A stretch of 64,000 nt of DNA from Streptomyces zingiberis (GTDB lineage: Bacteria; Actinomycetota; Actinomycetes; Streptomycetales; Streptomycetaceae). The translations under genes were made by a program, and so were the position numbers. The notes under the pieces were generated by a model that saw only the letters and a list, made by a program, of their open reading frames with translations, did not search any database and was not told where the DNA came from. Below are positions 46,875 to 55,963 of this stretch, in pieces. The stretch spans positions 1 through 64,000 of the forward strand of contig NZ_JAATEN010000025.1 of the NCBI RefSeq assembly GCF_012034935.1, read 5' to 3'. How positions within the stretch are numbered: position 1 is the first letter of the stretch; the number at the start of each line of letters is the position of its first letter.

Positions 46875-46930
46875 ACGACCGCCGCCCGCCCGCCGGCGAG
46901 GGCGCGCCGGGTCCCGCACGGTCCCGGCCG

Positions 46931-46967
46931 CCGCGGCGGCCACGCGCGTGGTGACGCGCCGCCGCGG
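46931..46967. terminator. terminator between convergent genes
   Basis: CCGCGGCGG (46931-46939) pairs with 46959-46967, with an inner CCAC/GTGG stem, between the ATPase and serine hydrolase genes. Confidence 0.6.
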
Positions 46968-46987
46968 GCCCCCGCCCGCCGCGGAGA

Positions 46988-48838
46988 TCAGTCCACCGAC
47001 CGGACCCAGCCCTCCGCCTCGACCCGGGCGGCGTCCGCGCGCCGGGAGTCGTCGAAGACGGTGCGCGGTCCGTCCGTGACCCGGATGCGGCCGACGTACA
47101 CCCCACGGCCGACGTACCGTTCGTCCGTCACGCACCGCCAGCGCAGCCGCACCGGGGTGCCGTGCCCGTGCGGCAGGGTGGCCCGCGCCACGTGCCAGAC
47201 CCGCCCCGACCAGCCGCCCACCGTGCCCTCCGGATGGTCCCGGGGCCCGTCGTCCCCGGGGCCCTCGGTGGTGAACGGCACCGGCCGCCAGCTCGCGCCG
47301 CCGTCCGTGGACGCCTCAACGGTGAGCTGGTCGAAGCCGGGCTCGGTGTCCCACCACAGGGAGAACGACAGCAGCGGCGCGGAGCCGGTGAGCGTCACCC
47401 CGGGGAGCGCCAGGGTGGTCGTCGCGGCGTTCTCCATGCCGGTGAACCAGGCGGTACGGCCACCGGGCGGGCGCACCGGCACGGCCCGCGCGAGCCGGGT
47501 GGCCGCCGCGACCCGGGGCGCGCTCCCGGACCGCCAGGTCCGCACCGGGTGGACGGAGTTGGAGAGCAGGACCAGGAAGGAGTCGGAGACGGGGTCGAGC
47601 ACCAGGGAGGTGCCGGTGAAACCGGTGTGCCCCGCGCTGCGCGGCGTGGCCATCGCCCCCATGTACCAGTGCTGGTAGAGCTCGAAGCCCAGGCCGTGCG
47701 CGTCACCGGGGAAGTCCGTGGTGTAGTCGGTGAACATCAGGTCGACCGACGCGGGGGAGAGGATGCGGGCCGCGCCGTACGCGCCCCCGTTCAGCAGGGT
47801 GCGGCCCAGCACCGCCAGGTCCCAGGCGCAGGAGAACACGCCCGCGTGCCCGGCCACGCCACCGAGCGACCAGGCGTTCTCGTCGTGCACCTCGCCCCGC
47901 ACCAGGCCCCGGTCCAGGCCGCTCCACGGCGGCCGGGCGTCCTCCGTGGCGGCGATCCGGGGGAGCCAGGAGCGCGGCGGGTTGTAGCGGGTGCGGCGCA
48001 GCCCCAGCGGGCCGGTGACGTCCCGGCGGAGCAGGGCGTCCAGCGGCCGGCCGGTGACCTCCTCCAGGACGAGCTGGAGGGAGATCAGATTGAGGTCGGA
48101 GTAGGCGTACGCGGTGCCCGCGGGCGTGACCAGCTCCTCCTCCCACAGCCGCCGCAGTTTGCCCTCCCGGGTGGGCTCCTCGTAGAGGGGGATCCACGGA
48201 CGGAAACCGGAGGTGTGCGTGAGGAGCTGGCGTATCGTCACCGCGCCCTTGCCGCCGCCCGCGAACCGCGGCAGATAGGAGGCGACGGGGGCCTCCAGCT
48301 CCAGCGCGCCGAGCTCCATCTGCCGCACCGCCAGGATGGAGGTGAACAGCTTGGAGACGGACGCCAGGTCGAAGACGGTCCCGGCGGTCATCGGGATCCG
48401 TTCCTCGGGCGGGAGTTCGATCCCGGTGTCCGTCTCCTCGTCGTAGGCCGCATAGCGCAGCGCGTACCCGATGGGCTCGTGCAGCGCGACCGTCCCGCCG
48501 CGCCCCGCCAGCACCACGGCACCCGCGTACCAGGGGTGTTCGGGGGAGGGGCCCAGGAACGAGCGGGCGTCCTCCATCAGCCGGTCCAGATGCGGCGGCA
48601 GGAGCCCCGCGCGGCGCGCCGGGCCCCGGCGCAGCACCGTCGTCCGCCCGGCCCCTGCCCCGTCCGGCTCCCGCGCGGCCGCCCCGGCCGGCGCCGAGGC
48701 GAGGACGAGGGCCCCGCCGAGCGCCAGCGCGCCGCCCGCGAACCCGCGCCGGGAGACCTGCGTCGCCCGGGGATCCCCGGGGCCCGGGGAGGGGTGAGCG
48801 CGCCCCTCACCGTCCGTCATCTCTCCCCCGTCCGTCAT
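46988..48838 (-). CDS. Tat-exported beta-lactamase-fold serine hydrolase
   Basis: 616 residues. A twin-arginine signal SRRGFAGGALALGG near residues 29-42 leads to a beta-lactamase/penicillin-binding fold: SVSK (160-163, Ser160-x-x-Lys163), YSD at about 246, and HTGFTGT. After about residue 440 a C-terminal beta domain follows (LLSFSLWWDTEPGFDQLTVEASTDGGASW...), like a galactose-binding/immune inhibitor A-type module. It is probably a D-alanyl-D-aminoacid peptidase or esterase; resistance is not implied. The ATG at 48838 has AGGAGG about 6-11 nt upstream. Convergent with the ATPase gene. Confidence 0.85.
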   Translation of the reverse strand: MTDGGEMTDGEGRAHPSPGPGDPRATQVSRRGFAGGALALGGALVLASAPAGAAAREPDGAGAGRTTVLRRGPARRAGLLPPHLDRLMEDARSFLGPSPEHPWYAGAVVLAGRGGTVALHEPIGYALRYAAYDEETDTGIELPPEERIPMTAGTVFDLASVSKLFTSILAVRQMELGALELEAPVASYLPRFAGGGKGAVTIRQLLTHTSGFRPWIPLYEEPTREGKLRRLWEEELVTPAGTAYAYSDLNLISLQLVLEEVTGRPLDALLRRDVTGPLGLRRTRYNPPRSWLPRIAATEDARPPWSGLDRGLVRGEVHDENAWSLGGVAGHAGVFSCAWDLAVLGRTLLNGGAYGAARILSPASVDLMFTDYTTDFPGDAHGLGFELYQHWYMGAMATPRSAGHTGFTGTSLVLDPVSDSFLVLLSNSVHPVRTWRSGSAPRVAAATRLARAVPVRPPGGRTAWFTGMENAATTTLALPGVTLTGSAPLLSFSLWWDTEPGFDQLTVEASTDGGASWRPVPFTTEGPGDDGPRDHPEGTVGGWSGRVWHVARATLPHGHGTPVRLRWRCVTDERYVGRGVYVGRIRVTDGPRTVFDDSRRADAARVEAEGWVRSVD

Positions 48839-49084
48839 GCCGCCGCCTCCTGAAGGAAAGGTCCGGACGTGCGCTCGACAGCTGAAACTTTCTTCCCGTC
48901 ATCCTGGCACTGTCAAGCCTCGTGGCGCGCGGCGGCCGCGTTCCCGGCGGCCGCGTTCCCGGCAGCGGCGTGCGACGGCGCGGGGCGCCCTGCGCGTGTG
49001 CGCCCCCTCACCCGCATACTGGCGGTACGGTGCCGCCGGAACCGGGGCGCCGCCGTCACCGACACCGGAAAGAGGGGGCACGGC

Positions 49085-49615
49085 ATGCCGCAACCCGAGG
49101 GCGCGGAACTCGAAGCGATCCGGGCACGCCGCGAGGAGCTGCGGAAGCGCTGGCTGCGCCCGGTGGGGGAGCGCCCGGCGACCACCGTCCGGGGCGTCCA
49201 CCACGTGGCCTTCATCTGCCGCGACGTCGAGGAGACCATCCGTTTCCACCAGGAACTGCTGGGCTTCCCGCTGGTCGAGATCGTGGAGAACCGCGACTAC
49301 CGCGGGTCCACCCACTTCTTCTTCGACATCGGCAACGGAAATCTGCTGGGCTTCTTCGACTTCCCCGGCCACGACCACCCGCCCGCCGCCGAGACCCTCG
49401 GCGGTGTGCAGCACCTGGCCCTCTCCGTCGGAGACGAGCAGTTCACCGCCGCCCGCGAGGCCCTCGACCGGGAGGGCGTGGAGTACCTCGGCCCCGACCG
49501 CGGCGTCGAGGAGAGCCTGTACTTCCGGGATCCCAACGGGGTGCCCGTCGAGCTCTACCGCGAACGCCTCGGCGTGTTCGACGGCAATCCGCTCACGGGC
49601 CCCGGCGCCGGCTGA
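49085..49615 (+). CDS. VOC/glyoxalase-family dioxygenase-like protein
   Basis: 176 residues. Two beta-alpha-beta-beta-beta modules (about 35-95 and 105-165) carry the likely metal ligands His40, His110 and Glu156 in GVHHVAFICRD, GGVQHLALSV and GVPVELYRE. This triad is typical of vicinal oxygen chelate enzymes (glyoxalase I, catechol dioxygenases). Substrate unknown; the long first helix (EAIRARREELRKRWL) is a subgroup feature. GAAAGAGGGGG precedes the ATG. The upstream in-frame ATG (48869) gives a shadow extension. Confidence 0.85.
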   Translation: MPQPEGAELEAIRARREELRKRWLRPVGERPATTVRGVHHVAFICRDVEETIRFHQELLGFPLVEIVENRDYRGSTHFFFDIGNGNLLGFFDFPGHDHPPAAETLGGVQHLALSVGDEQFTAAREALDREGVEYLGPDRGVEESLYFRDPNGVPVELYRERLGVFDGNPLTGPGAG

Positions 49616-49640
49616 CCCGGCCCGCCACCCGTACGGGTCA

Positions 49641-49675
49641 CCGGCGCCCGCGTCCCCCAGGGGCACGGGCGCCGG
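49641..49675. terminator. terminator between the VOC and AraC genes
   Basis: CCGGCGCCCG (49641-49650) pairs with CGGGCGCCGG (49666-49675), 15-nt loop, serving the convergent pair. Confidence 0.65.
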
Positions 49676-49806
49676 GCCCGTTCAGGCCTTCCGGCCCCGC
49701 CGGGACGTCAGGCCCCGGCCGCACCGCCCCGCACCGCCGCGGGGCGCGCCCGATGACGGGCCACCTCACGGGCCACCTCGCGGAAGCGGCAACCCGCCCC
49801 AGCGGT

Positions 49807-50814
49807 TCAGGCGTTCGAGCCCACCCGGCCGCCCCGGGACGCCGCCGGCCGCCCCGGCACCGGCGCGGCGGGCGCGGCGCTCCGGAACACGCTCGGGCTG
49901 ACGCCCCGGACCCGTTTGAACGCCGCGCTGAAACCGAACGGGTCGGAGTACCCCACCGCGCGGGCGACCTCCGCGACCGTCGCGTCCTCCCGCTCGAGCA
50001 GCCGGTCCGCCGCCAGCGTCATGCGCCACCGGGTCAGATAGGCCAGCGGGGGTTCACCGACCAGCTCGGTGAACCGCTTCGCCAGCGTCGAACGCGACAC
50101 CCCGGTACGCCCGGCCAGCGCGGCGACGGTCCACGGAGCCGCCGGATCGGCGTGCAGCAGGCGCAGCGCGTCGCCGACCACCGGGTCCCGCTGGGCGGCC
50201 CACCAGGCGGGGGGCTCGCCACCCGGCCGGTCGAACCATTCGCGCAGGGTGCAGACCAGCATCCAGTCCAGCAGCCGGTCGAGCACGGCCTGCTGTCCCG
50301 GCGCGTCGACGCCGACCTCGGCCGCGAGGTGGTCCAGCACGGCGTCGCCCGTGCCCCCGTCGTCCGCGCGCAGGACGACGGGGAGCGCGTCCAGCAGCCG
50401 CCGGCTGATCTCACCGCGCACGGGGTACGCGCCGACGATCAGGGTCGTCGCGCCGGGCGGCCCGGCTCCGTCCCCGCCGGGGCCGCCCTCGTCGTGCCAG
50501 CCGAGCCGGTGGCGGGTCCCGCCCTGCTCGGGCGTCGCGCAGCCCTCGCCGCACACGACCGGCTCGGCGCGGGTGCCCACCTCGTCGACGAAGGTGAACG
50601 TCCCCGGGCCGCGCACGACGACCGTCTCGCGGGCCCGCAGCGGCTCCGGCGGGTGGCCCTCGGGAACGATCCAGCCGGCCCCGGTGAGGACCGTGCACAG
50701 GGTCAGCGGCGCGCCGTCCACGAAGTGCAGGGCCCACGGCGGGGACAGCACCGAGCTGCCGAACAGCGAGCCGTGCGCCCGCACGCCACGGATCAGGTCA
50801 CTGAAGACGTCCAC
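49807..50814 (-). CDS. AraC family transcriptional regulator
   Basis: 335 residues. The N-terminal cupin-like domain (about 1-170) has WALHFVDGAPLTLCTVLTG and PEPLRARETVVVRG. The C-terminal AraC helix-turn-helix (about 215-315) contains WTVAALAGRTGVSRSTLAKRF, ARAVGYSDPFGFSAAFKRVRGVSPS. It belongs to the cupin-6/HTH-18 type that senses small molecules. Divergent from the NmrA-like gene across 103 nt, the standard arrangement for a regulator and its target. GTG start. Confidence 0.9.
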   Translation of the reverse strand: MDVFSDLIRGVRAHGSLFGSSVLSPPWALHFVDGAPLTLCTVLTGAGWIVPEGHPPEPLRARETVVVRGPGTFTFVDEVGTRAEPVVCGEGCATPEQGGTRHRLGWHDEGGPGGDGAGPPGATTLIVGAYPVRGEISRRLLDALPVVLRADDGGTGDAVLDHLAAEVGVDAPGQQAVLDRLLDWMLVCTLREWFDRPGGEPPAWWAAQRDPVVGDALRLLHADPAAPWTVAALAGRTGVSRSTLAKRFTELVGEPPLAYLTRWRMTLAADRLLEREDATVAEVARAVGYSDPFGFSAAFKRVRGVSPSVFRSAAPAAPVPGRPAASRGGRVGSNA

Positions 50815-50917
50815 CCCGCAGAGGATACGGCGAATACCGCACCCGGCGGACGAACGGACAGGCGATCCGGTGTATCACCTATGGGATCGTCCGAACCGGC
50901 CCGGTTGAATCGGTCCC

Positions 50918-51751
50918 ATGGCCCACGACACCACTCTCGTCCTCGGCGCGACCGGCAAGACCGGCCGGCGGGTCGCCGCCCGGCTGCGGCTGCGCGGCAC
51001 CCCGGTGCGGACCGCCTCCCGGTCGAGCCCGGCGCGCTTCGACTGGTCCGACCCCGGCGGCTGGGACGCGGTGCTGCGGGGCGTGGCCGCCGTGTACGTG
51101 GTACCCCCCACGGTGCCTGGCCCGGTGCACGAGTTCGTGGCGCGGGCCGCGGCCGCCGGGGTGCGGCGGCTGGTCCTGCTCTCCGGGCACGGCGCCGACT
51201 CCTGGGGCGACTCCCGGTTCGGGCTGGACATGCGCTCGGCCGAGGACGCCGTCCGCGGTTCGTCACTGGAGTGGACCGTCCTGCGGTCCTCGAACTTCGC
51301 CCAGAACTTCGACGAGGACGTCTTCCACGCCCCGCTGCTCGCCGGGGAACTGGCTCTCCCCGCCGGTGAGGTGCCCGAACCGTTCATCGACATCGAGGAT
51401 GTCGCCGACGCCGCGGCCGCGGTGCTGACCGGGAGCGGGCACGCCGGCCGGATCTACGAGCTGACCGGCCCGCGGTCGATCACCTTCCCCGAGGCCGTCG
51501 AACTGATCTCCCGGGCGTCCGGGCGCCCGCTCGCCTACCGGCGGATCCCGCCCGCCGAGTACGCCGCGAACCTGGTCGAACAGGGTCTGGGCGAGGAAGA
51601 CGCCGAACATGTCGCCGAGATGTTCGTGCTGATGGCGAGCGGCCTGCTCGCCGGGGCCACCGGCGACCTCGCCACCGTGCTGGGACGCGAACCCAGGACC
51701 TTCGAGGACTACGTCGTCCGCGCCGCGGCGGCGGGGGCCTGGGAGCGGTGA
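50918..51751 (+). CDS. NmrA-like NAD(P)-binding protein
   Basis: 277 residues with an N-terminal LVLGATGKTGRRVAARL (GxxGxxG) Rossmann motif and the atypical-SDR features VVPPTVPGP and LRSSNFAQNFDED. These proteins sense NADP or reduce quinone-type compounds (cf. QorB/NmrA). Pairing with an AraC regulator in the divergent gene fits an inducible redox response. Followed by a 273-nt gap and a PPOX gene. Confidence 0.86.
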   Translation: MAHDTTLVLGATGKTGRRVAARLRLRGTPVRTASRSSPARFDWSDPGGWDAVLRGVAAVYVVPPTVPGPVHEFVARAAAAGVRRLVLLSGHGADSWGDSRFGLDMRSAEDAVRGSSLEWTVLRSSNFAQNFDEDVFHAPLLAGELALPAGEVPEPFIDIEDVADAAAAVLTGSGHAGRIYELTGPRSITFPEAVELISRASGRPLAYRRIPPAEYAANLVEQGLGEEDAEHVAEMFVLMASGLLAGATGDLATVLGREPRTFEDYVVRAAAAGAWER

Positions 51752-52024
51752 CCACCGGCCTGCCCCGGCCCGTTCCGGCCAGCGGGGAACGGGCCGGCCG
51801 AAGCTCCGGCTCCTGTAGGAGGACCACCGGGCGGAGGGAGCCGGGGCGGAGAGACCACCCCGGCGCGGGCCGCCCCGGCTCACCACCGGCGAACGTTCCT
51901 TCCCGACCCGCGGGGTTCCCTCCGACGGGAGCCCACGGAATCCCACGGGAGCCACGGAATCCCAGGGCGTCCCAGGGCGTCCGACGACATCCGATTCTCC
52001 CCCTCACCGATACCGGAGGACACG

Positions 52025-52483
52025 ATGAGCACCCGTCCCGGCACCGGCACCCGCACGGACCCCGAAACCGCCGTACTGACCCCCGACGACCTGGAGTTCC
52101 TCCGGCGCCCGCTGTACGGATTCCTGACGGTGGCCGCGGGCCCGGTCCCGCCACAGCCCCGGCCGGTGTGGTTCGAGGCGACCGCCGAGGGCACCATCCA
52201 GCTGTTCACCGGCCCGGACACGCTCAAGGTGCGGCGCCTGCGCCGCGACCCCCGCGCCTCGATCGTCGTCGCCTCCCCCGTGGGCGAACGTGAGCGCTGG
52301 CTGTCCGTCGCCGGCCGCACCACGGTGGAACCCGAGGGAGGGCAGGAGCTGTGCGCCCGCCTTTTCGCGCGCTACTGGGATCTCGGCGATCCGGCCCGCG
52401 CGGAGGAACTCTCCGGGATGCCGGCCGAGGACTGGGTCCGGGTGGTCATCCACCCGGAGACGGTGCGCCGGTTCCAGAACTGA
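52025..52483 (+). CDS. pyridoxamine 5'-phosphate oxidase-fold (PPOX) protein
   Basis: 152 residues with the split-barrel flavin-binding fold: GFLTVAAGPVPPQPRPVWFEAT, QLFTGPDTLKVRRLRRDPRASIVV and WLSVAGRTTVEP. Members use FMN or F420. The ATG has GGAGGACACG upstream. The gap before it (51752-52024) has degenerate repeats (GGGAGCC..CACGGAATCCC) but no gene. Function cannot be narrowed. Confidence 0.85.
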   Translation: MSTRPGTGTRTDPETAVLTPDDLEFLRRPLYGFLTVAAGPVPPQPRPVWFEATAEGTIQLFTGPDTLKVRRLRRDPRASIVVASPVGERERWLSVAGRTTVEPEGGQELCARLFARYWDLGDPARAEELSGMPAEDWVRVVIHPETVRRFQN

Positions 52484-52757
52484 GCCTCCTCGAGCGCCTG
52501 GTCACGTGCGCCGCCAGGCGGTGACGTCGGCGGAGGCGCTGAGGGCACACAGGTGAGCCCGTCGAAGTGCCGGGGTGCCGGGGCGTTGTCCGGACCCTGC
52601 GGGAGGTCGCTCCGTTCACACCGGAACCGGATCCCCACGGCGCCGCTCCGCAACAGACCGACGCGGGGCGCGCCGGGACGGCCACCCCGGCCACCCGGCC
52701 CGCCGCCGGGTCCGGACCGCCGGCCGTCTGGCTGTCATCGGAAAAGGGGGCCGCGGG

Positions 52758-53771
52758 TCACGCGCCGTCCGGCAGCGGGGCTGCCGGGTCGAGCAGGTCG
52801 GCGGCGCGGAGGTCGTGCCAGAAGGCGGCGGGGATCTCCTCGCGCAGGGCGCCGAGGTCCTCGGCGATACGGGAAGGGCGGGTGGCGCCGGGGATCGCGG
52901 CGGCGGTGGCCGGGTGGGCGAGCGCGAACTGGAGTGCGGCGGCCTTGACGGATACGCCGTGCCGCCCGGTCAGTTCGCGGATGCGCCGGACGGTCTCCAG
53001 GATGTGCGCCGGGGCCTCCTGGTACTCGAAGTGGGCGCCCCCGGCCAGGACGCCGGAGTTGTAGGGGCCGCCGACGACCATGTCGACACCCTGGTCCTGC
53101 GCCGCGGGCAGCAGCCGCTGAAGCGCCTGGCGGTGGTCCAGCAGGGTGTAACGGCCGGCCAGCAGGAACCCGTCGGGTCGCGGTTCGTCCAGGGCGAGGG
53201 TGAGCTCGACGGGCTCCACCCGGTTGACGCCCAGACCCCAGGCCTTGATCACGCCCTGGTCGCGCAGATCGTCCAGGACCCGGAAGGCACCGGTGCGGGC
53301 GGTCTCGAACTGGGCGAGCCAGCGGTCGCCGTGGAAGTCCTGGGCGATGTCGTGCACCCAGACGATGTCCAGCCGGTCGGTGCGCAGCCGCTCCAGGCTG
53401 TCCTCGATGGAGCGTTTGGTCGCGTCGGCGCTGTAGTCGTCGACCACCTTGTTGGGGTGGCCGTGTGCGAACAAGCCGCCCTTCTCGCCGAGTTCGCGGG
53501 CCGCCGGGTCCTCCTCCTCGTCGAGGACGACGCGGCCGACCTTCGTCGAGAGGAGGTAGGAGTCCCGGGGCCGCTGGGCCAGCAGTTCGCCGAGCCGGAT
53601 CTCGGCCAGGCCCGCGCCGTAGAAGGGTGCGGTGTCGTAGTAGCGGATGCCCTGGTCCCAGGCGGCCCGGAGGGTCGCCTGCGCCTCGTCCTCGGGGATG
53701 GCGCGGAACATGTTGCCCATGGGGGCGGTGCCGAAGCCCAGCGGCCCGGGCAGCAGGTGAGTGAGGCTCAT
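52758..53771 (-). CDS. aldo/keto reductase
   Basis: 337 residues, an (alpha/beta)8 NADPH enzyme. The catalytic tetrad is present: Asp46 and Tyr51 in YYDTAPFYG, Lys77 in STKVGR and His140 in WVHD. The N-terminal LPGPLGFGTAPMGNMFRAIPED and internal LLDEEE/ARELGEKGG resemble D-threo-aldose/L-fucose dehydrogenases. An in-frame TTG at 53774 precedes the ATG; AAGGGAG lies upstream. It follows the SDR on the same strand but 208 nt separate them, with its own repeat motif. Confidence 0.9.
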   Translation of the reverse strand: MSLTHLLPGPLGFGTAPMGNMFRAIPEDEAQATLRAAWDQGIRYYDTAPFYGAGLAEIRLGELLAQRPRDSYLLSTKVGRVVLDEEEDPAARELGEKGGLFAHGHPNKVVDDYSADATKRSIEDSLERLRTDRLDIVWVHDIAQDFHGDRWLAQFETARTGAFRVLDDLRDQGVIKAWGLGVNRVEPVELTLALDEPRPDGFLLAGRYTLLDHRQALQRLLPAAQDQGVDMVVGGPYNSGVLAGGAHFEYQEAPAHILETVRRIRELTGRHGVSVKAAALQFALAHPATAAAIPGATRPSRIAEDLGALREEIPAAFWHDLRAADLLDPAAPLPDGA

Positions 53772-53862
53772 CAAGAGAACTCCCTTGGGTGCGTGGTAGA
53801 TGGCGCGTGATGCGTGGCGCGGAGCTGCCCGGCCCTTCTTCGGGGGACCCCGTGCAGCCTTT

Positions 53863-53886
53863 TACTTGCAGACGACGGTAGTTGCA
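53863..53886. promoter_or_regulatory. TANTTGCA direct repeat upstream of the aldo/keto reductase
   Basis: TACTTGCA (53863-53870) and TAGTTGCA (53879-53886) lie 16 nt apart on the plus strand, about 100 nt before the start codon. The same TANTTGCA core is repeated before the MarR gene. Confidence 0.45.
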
Positions 53887-53979
53887 CGCGCCGCCGCATG
53901 CAAAGGTGCGTCGCAGCCGCTGATGAGGCGGTGCCCCGCTGGGGCCGGGGGCCCGGGAATCGGGCGGCTGCCGGGCCGT

Positions 53980-54774
53980 TCAGGGCAGGATCGCGTCGAC
54001 GTGGCCGCCGTCGACGCGCAGGGCGCCGCCGGTGGTCGCGGACGCGTAGGGCGAGGCGAGGTAGACGACCATGTGGGCGATCTCCTCGGGTTCGATGAGG
54101 CGCTGGATCAAGGACTGCGGGCGGTGCTTGATCATGAACTCACGCTGCGCCTCGTCCCAGGTCGACGCGTCGCCGACCAGCTCGCGAATGAAGTCCTCGA
54201 CGCCGCCGGTGTGGGTCGGGCCGGCGATGACGGAGTTGACGGTCACCCCCGTACCGGCGGCCTCTTTGGCGAAGCCGCGGCTGACGGCGAGCAGCGAGGT
54301 CTTGGTCATGCCGTAGTGGATCATCTCGGCGGGGATGACCACGGCCGAGTCGCTGGCCAGGTTGAGGACGCGGCCCCAGCCCCGTTCCGTCATGCCGGGC
54401 AGATAGGCGCGGATGAGCCGGACGGCGGAGAGGACGTTCACCTCGAAGTAGCGGCGCCACTCGGCGTCATCGATCTCCAGCGGGGCGGCGGAGCCGAAGA
54501 TGCCGAGGTTGTTGACCAGGATGTCGGGGGTGGGGACGGCCTCCACCACGGCTGCGGCGCCCTCCTCGGTCGCCAGATCGCCCACGGCCGCGAGGACGTC
54601 GTCGCTGCCGGAGTCGGCGCGTACCCGGTCCACCGCTTCCGTGACGCGCTCCGCGCTCCGGCCGTTGACGGCCACGCGGGCCCCTGCGCGGGCGAGGCCG
54701 ACGGCGATGGCGTATCCGATGCCCTGGGTGGAGCCGGTGACCAGGGCGGTGCGGCCGGAAAGATCGATCTGCAC
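53980..54774 (-). CDS. SDR family oxidoreductase
   Basis: 264 residues: TGSTQGIGYAIAVGLARAG (14-32), NNLGIFG, and a LASDSAVVIPAEMIHYGMTKTSLLAVSRG region with the catalytic Ser, Tyr and Lys. The C-terminus SATTGGALRVDGGHVDAIL is typical. GTG at 54774 is chosen because GGAGGAATCCCTC precedes it; upstream frame to 55140 has no SDR content. Substrate unknown. Confidence 0.88.
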   Translation of the reverse strand: MQIDLSGRTALVTGSTQGIGYAIAVGLARAGARVAVNGRSAERVTEAVDRVRADSGSDDVLAAVGDLATEEGAAAVVEAVPTPDILVNNLGIFGSAAPLEIDDAEWRRYFEVNVLSAVRLIRAYLPGMTERGWGRVLNLASDSAVVIPAEMIHYGMTKTSLLAVSRGFAKEAAGTGVTVNSVIAGPTHTGGVEDFIRELVGDASTWDEAQREFMIKHRPQSLIQRLIEPEEIAHMVVYLASPYASATTGGALRVDGGHVDAILP

Positions 54775-54920
54775 GAGGGATTCCTCCTGTTGCGGGTGTG
54801 TCGCCGTACGGCGGTTCGCCGTCCGCGTGCGCCCGTCCCTGTGATGCGAGGGACGGGACGGGCGCACGGGGTGTTCGAGGGGCGGGTTGGGCCGGGAAGC
54901 GGTAGCTGGGAGTGGGCCGT

Positions 54921-55097
54921 TCAGAGGGTGTGGAGCGCGGTCCGGGCGAAGTCGTGGTCCTGCTCGGGGGCGCCGCCACCGAGCCCGGCGGCACCGATGG
55001 GCTGACCGTCGCGGTGGACGGGGACCCCGCCTGCGATGAGCTGCGGGGGCTTGCCCGGCGCGGGCGGTGAGTCCGGGGCATGAAGGTGCGTCCGCGC
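54921..55097 (-). pseudogene. C-terminal remnant of GlcG/HbpS-like (DUF336) protein
   Basis: On the minus strand the frame reads AGGVPVHRDGQPIGAAGLGG then GAPEQDHDFARTALHTL and stops at 54921-54923. This matches the last 40 residues of GlcG/HbpS-type heme-binding proteins. The remainder (about 100 residues) is absent and a stop codon (55098-55100) closes the frame upstream. It is a truncated remnant, not a gene. Confidence 0.7.
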
Positions 55098-55113
55098 TTA
55101 ACCAGCGGCAACA

Positions 55114-55146
55114 ATAATTGCATACGCGGGATAATTGCAAGCGCGG
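55114..55146. promoter_or_regulatory. MarR-type operator: 17-bp spaced direct repeat
   Basis: ATAATTGCATACGCGG (55114-55129) and ATAATTGCAAGCGCGG (55131-55146) differ at two positions, directly upstream of the MarR gene. They fit an autoregulatory site. Confidence 0.6.
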
Positions 55147-55229
55147 ATACAGTGAGCCACGTGATATGCCCGGCAGCCCCCTGCGGGCGCGGCGCCACCG
55201 TTCGCACGACCCGACCGAGGGAGCTGATC

Positions 55230-55697
55230 ATGACCGCCACCGACCCGGCGATGACCGCACTGGCGCACCGCTGGTCGGCCCTCTCGCTGCTGCACGGCCG
55301 CATCGAGAGCCGCGTCGGACGCGTACTCCAGGCGGGGCACAAGCTGAGCGCGCGCGAGTACTCGCTGCTGGACGTGCTCAGCCGGCAGCACGACGGCGAG
55401 GGCGGCCACCTTCAGATGCGTCAGGTCGCCGACTCCGTCGTGCTCAGCCAGAGCGCCACCACACGGCTGGTGACCCGGCTGGAAGAGCGCGGGCTGCTCT
55501 CGCGCTATCTGTGTCCCACCGACCGCCGGGGTATCTACACCGATGTGACGGAGGCCGGCCTGCGCCTGCTGGACGAGGCACGCCCCACCCACAACACCGC
55601 TCTGAGCGAAGCCCTGGACGAGGCCGCCGGGGATCCCGCGCTCGCCCCCCTCGTCAAGGCCGTCCGTGAGCTGCCGGGCGCGATCCAGCCGGCATGA
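55230..55697 (+). CDS. MarR family transcriptional regulator
   Basis: 155 residues. Winged helix: KLSAREYSLLDVLSRQHDGEGG, MRQVADSVVLSQSATTRLVTRLEERGLLSRY and CPTDRRGIYTDVTEAG. The ATG at 55230 has GAGGGAGCTG upstream; in-frame codons to 55080 encode the operator region instead. Divergent from the SDR/aldo-keto reductase genes (minus strand), which it probably represses, and upstream of PfpI. Confidence 0.92.
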   Translation: MTATDPAMTALAHRWSALSLLHGRIESRVGRVLQAGHKLSAREYSLLDVLSRQHDGEGGHLQMRQVADSVVLSQSATTRLVTRLEERGLLSRYLCPTDRRGIYTDVTEAGLRLLDEARPTHNTALSEALDEAAGDPALAPLVKAVRELPGAIQPA

Positions 55698-55800
55698 GCC
55701 GGTGCGCCCGGGCGACGGCGGTGATCCGGCCCGGGGGAGCGGGGGCGTGCCGGTGATCGTCTCCCGGTCCGCCCCTGTGGCCGGCGGGCTCGTCCCGCGC

Positions 55801-55878
55801 GGCCGTGGGGAAGCGGAGGCCCCACGGCCCCGCGTGTCCGCCCGCGCTGCCCCACGGCCCCGCTGTTCGCCCGCGCTC
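55801..55878 (+). repeat. hairpin and 30-bp duplication after marR
   Basis: GGCCGTGGGG (55801-55810) pairs with CCCCACGGCC (55820-55829), a likely terminator for marR. The right arm begins a 30-nt segment repeated with changes (55820-55849 and 55850-55878). Confidence 0.65.
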
Positions 55879-55963
55879 CGCGGGTCCGCTCGTTTCGCCC
55901 GGGAACGCCCGGGTACGCGGTGGACGCACCGCGAACATGTGACGTGAGAGGACGTGGAGAAAC

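Noticed and set aside
46988..48838. Metallo- or serine-beta-lactamase resistance gene
   Set aside because: The protein has SxxK and YSD motifs of the serine hydrolase family but a large C-terminal module and no close class A/C features; esterase or peptidase is likelier.
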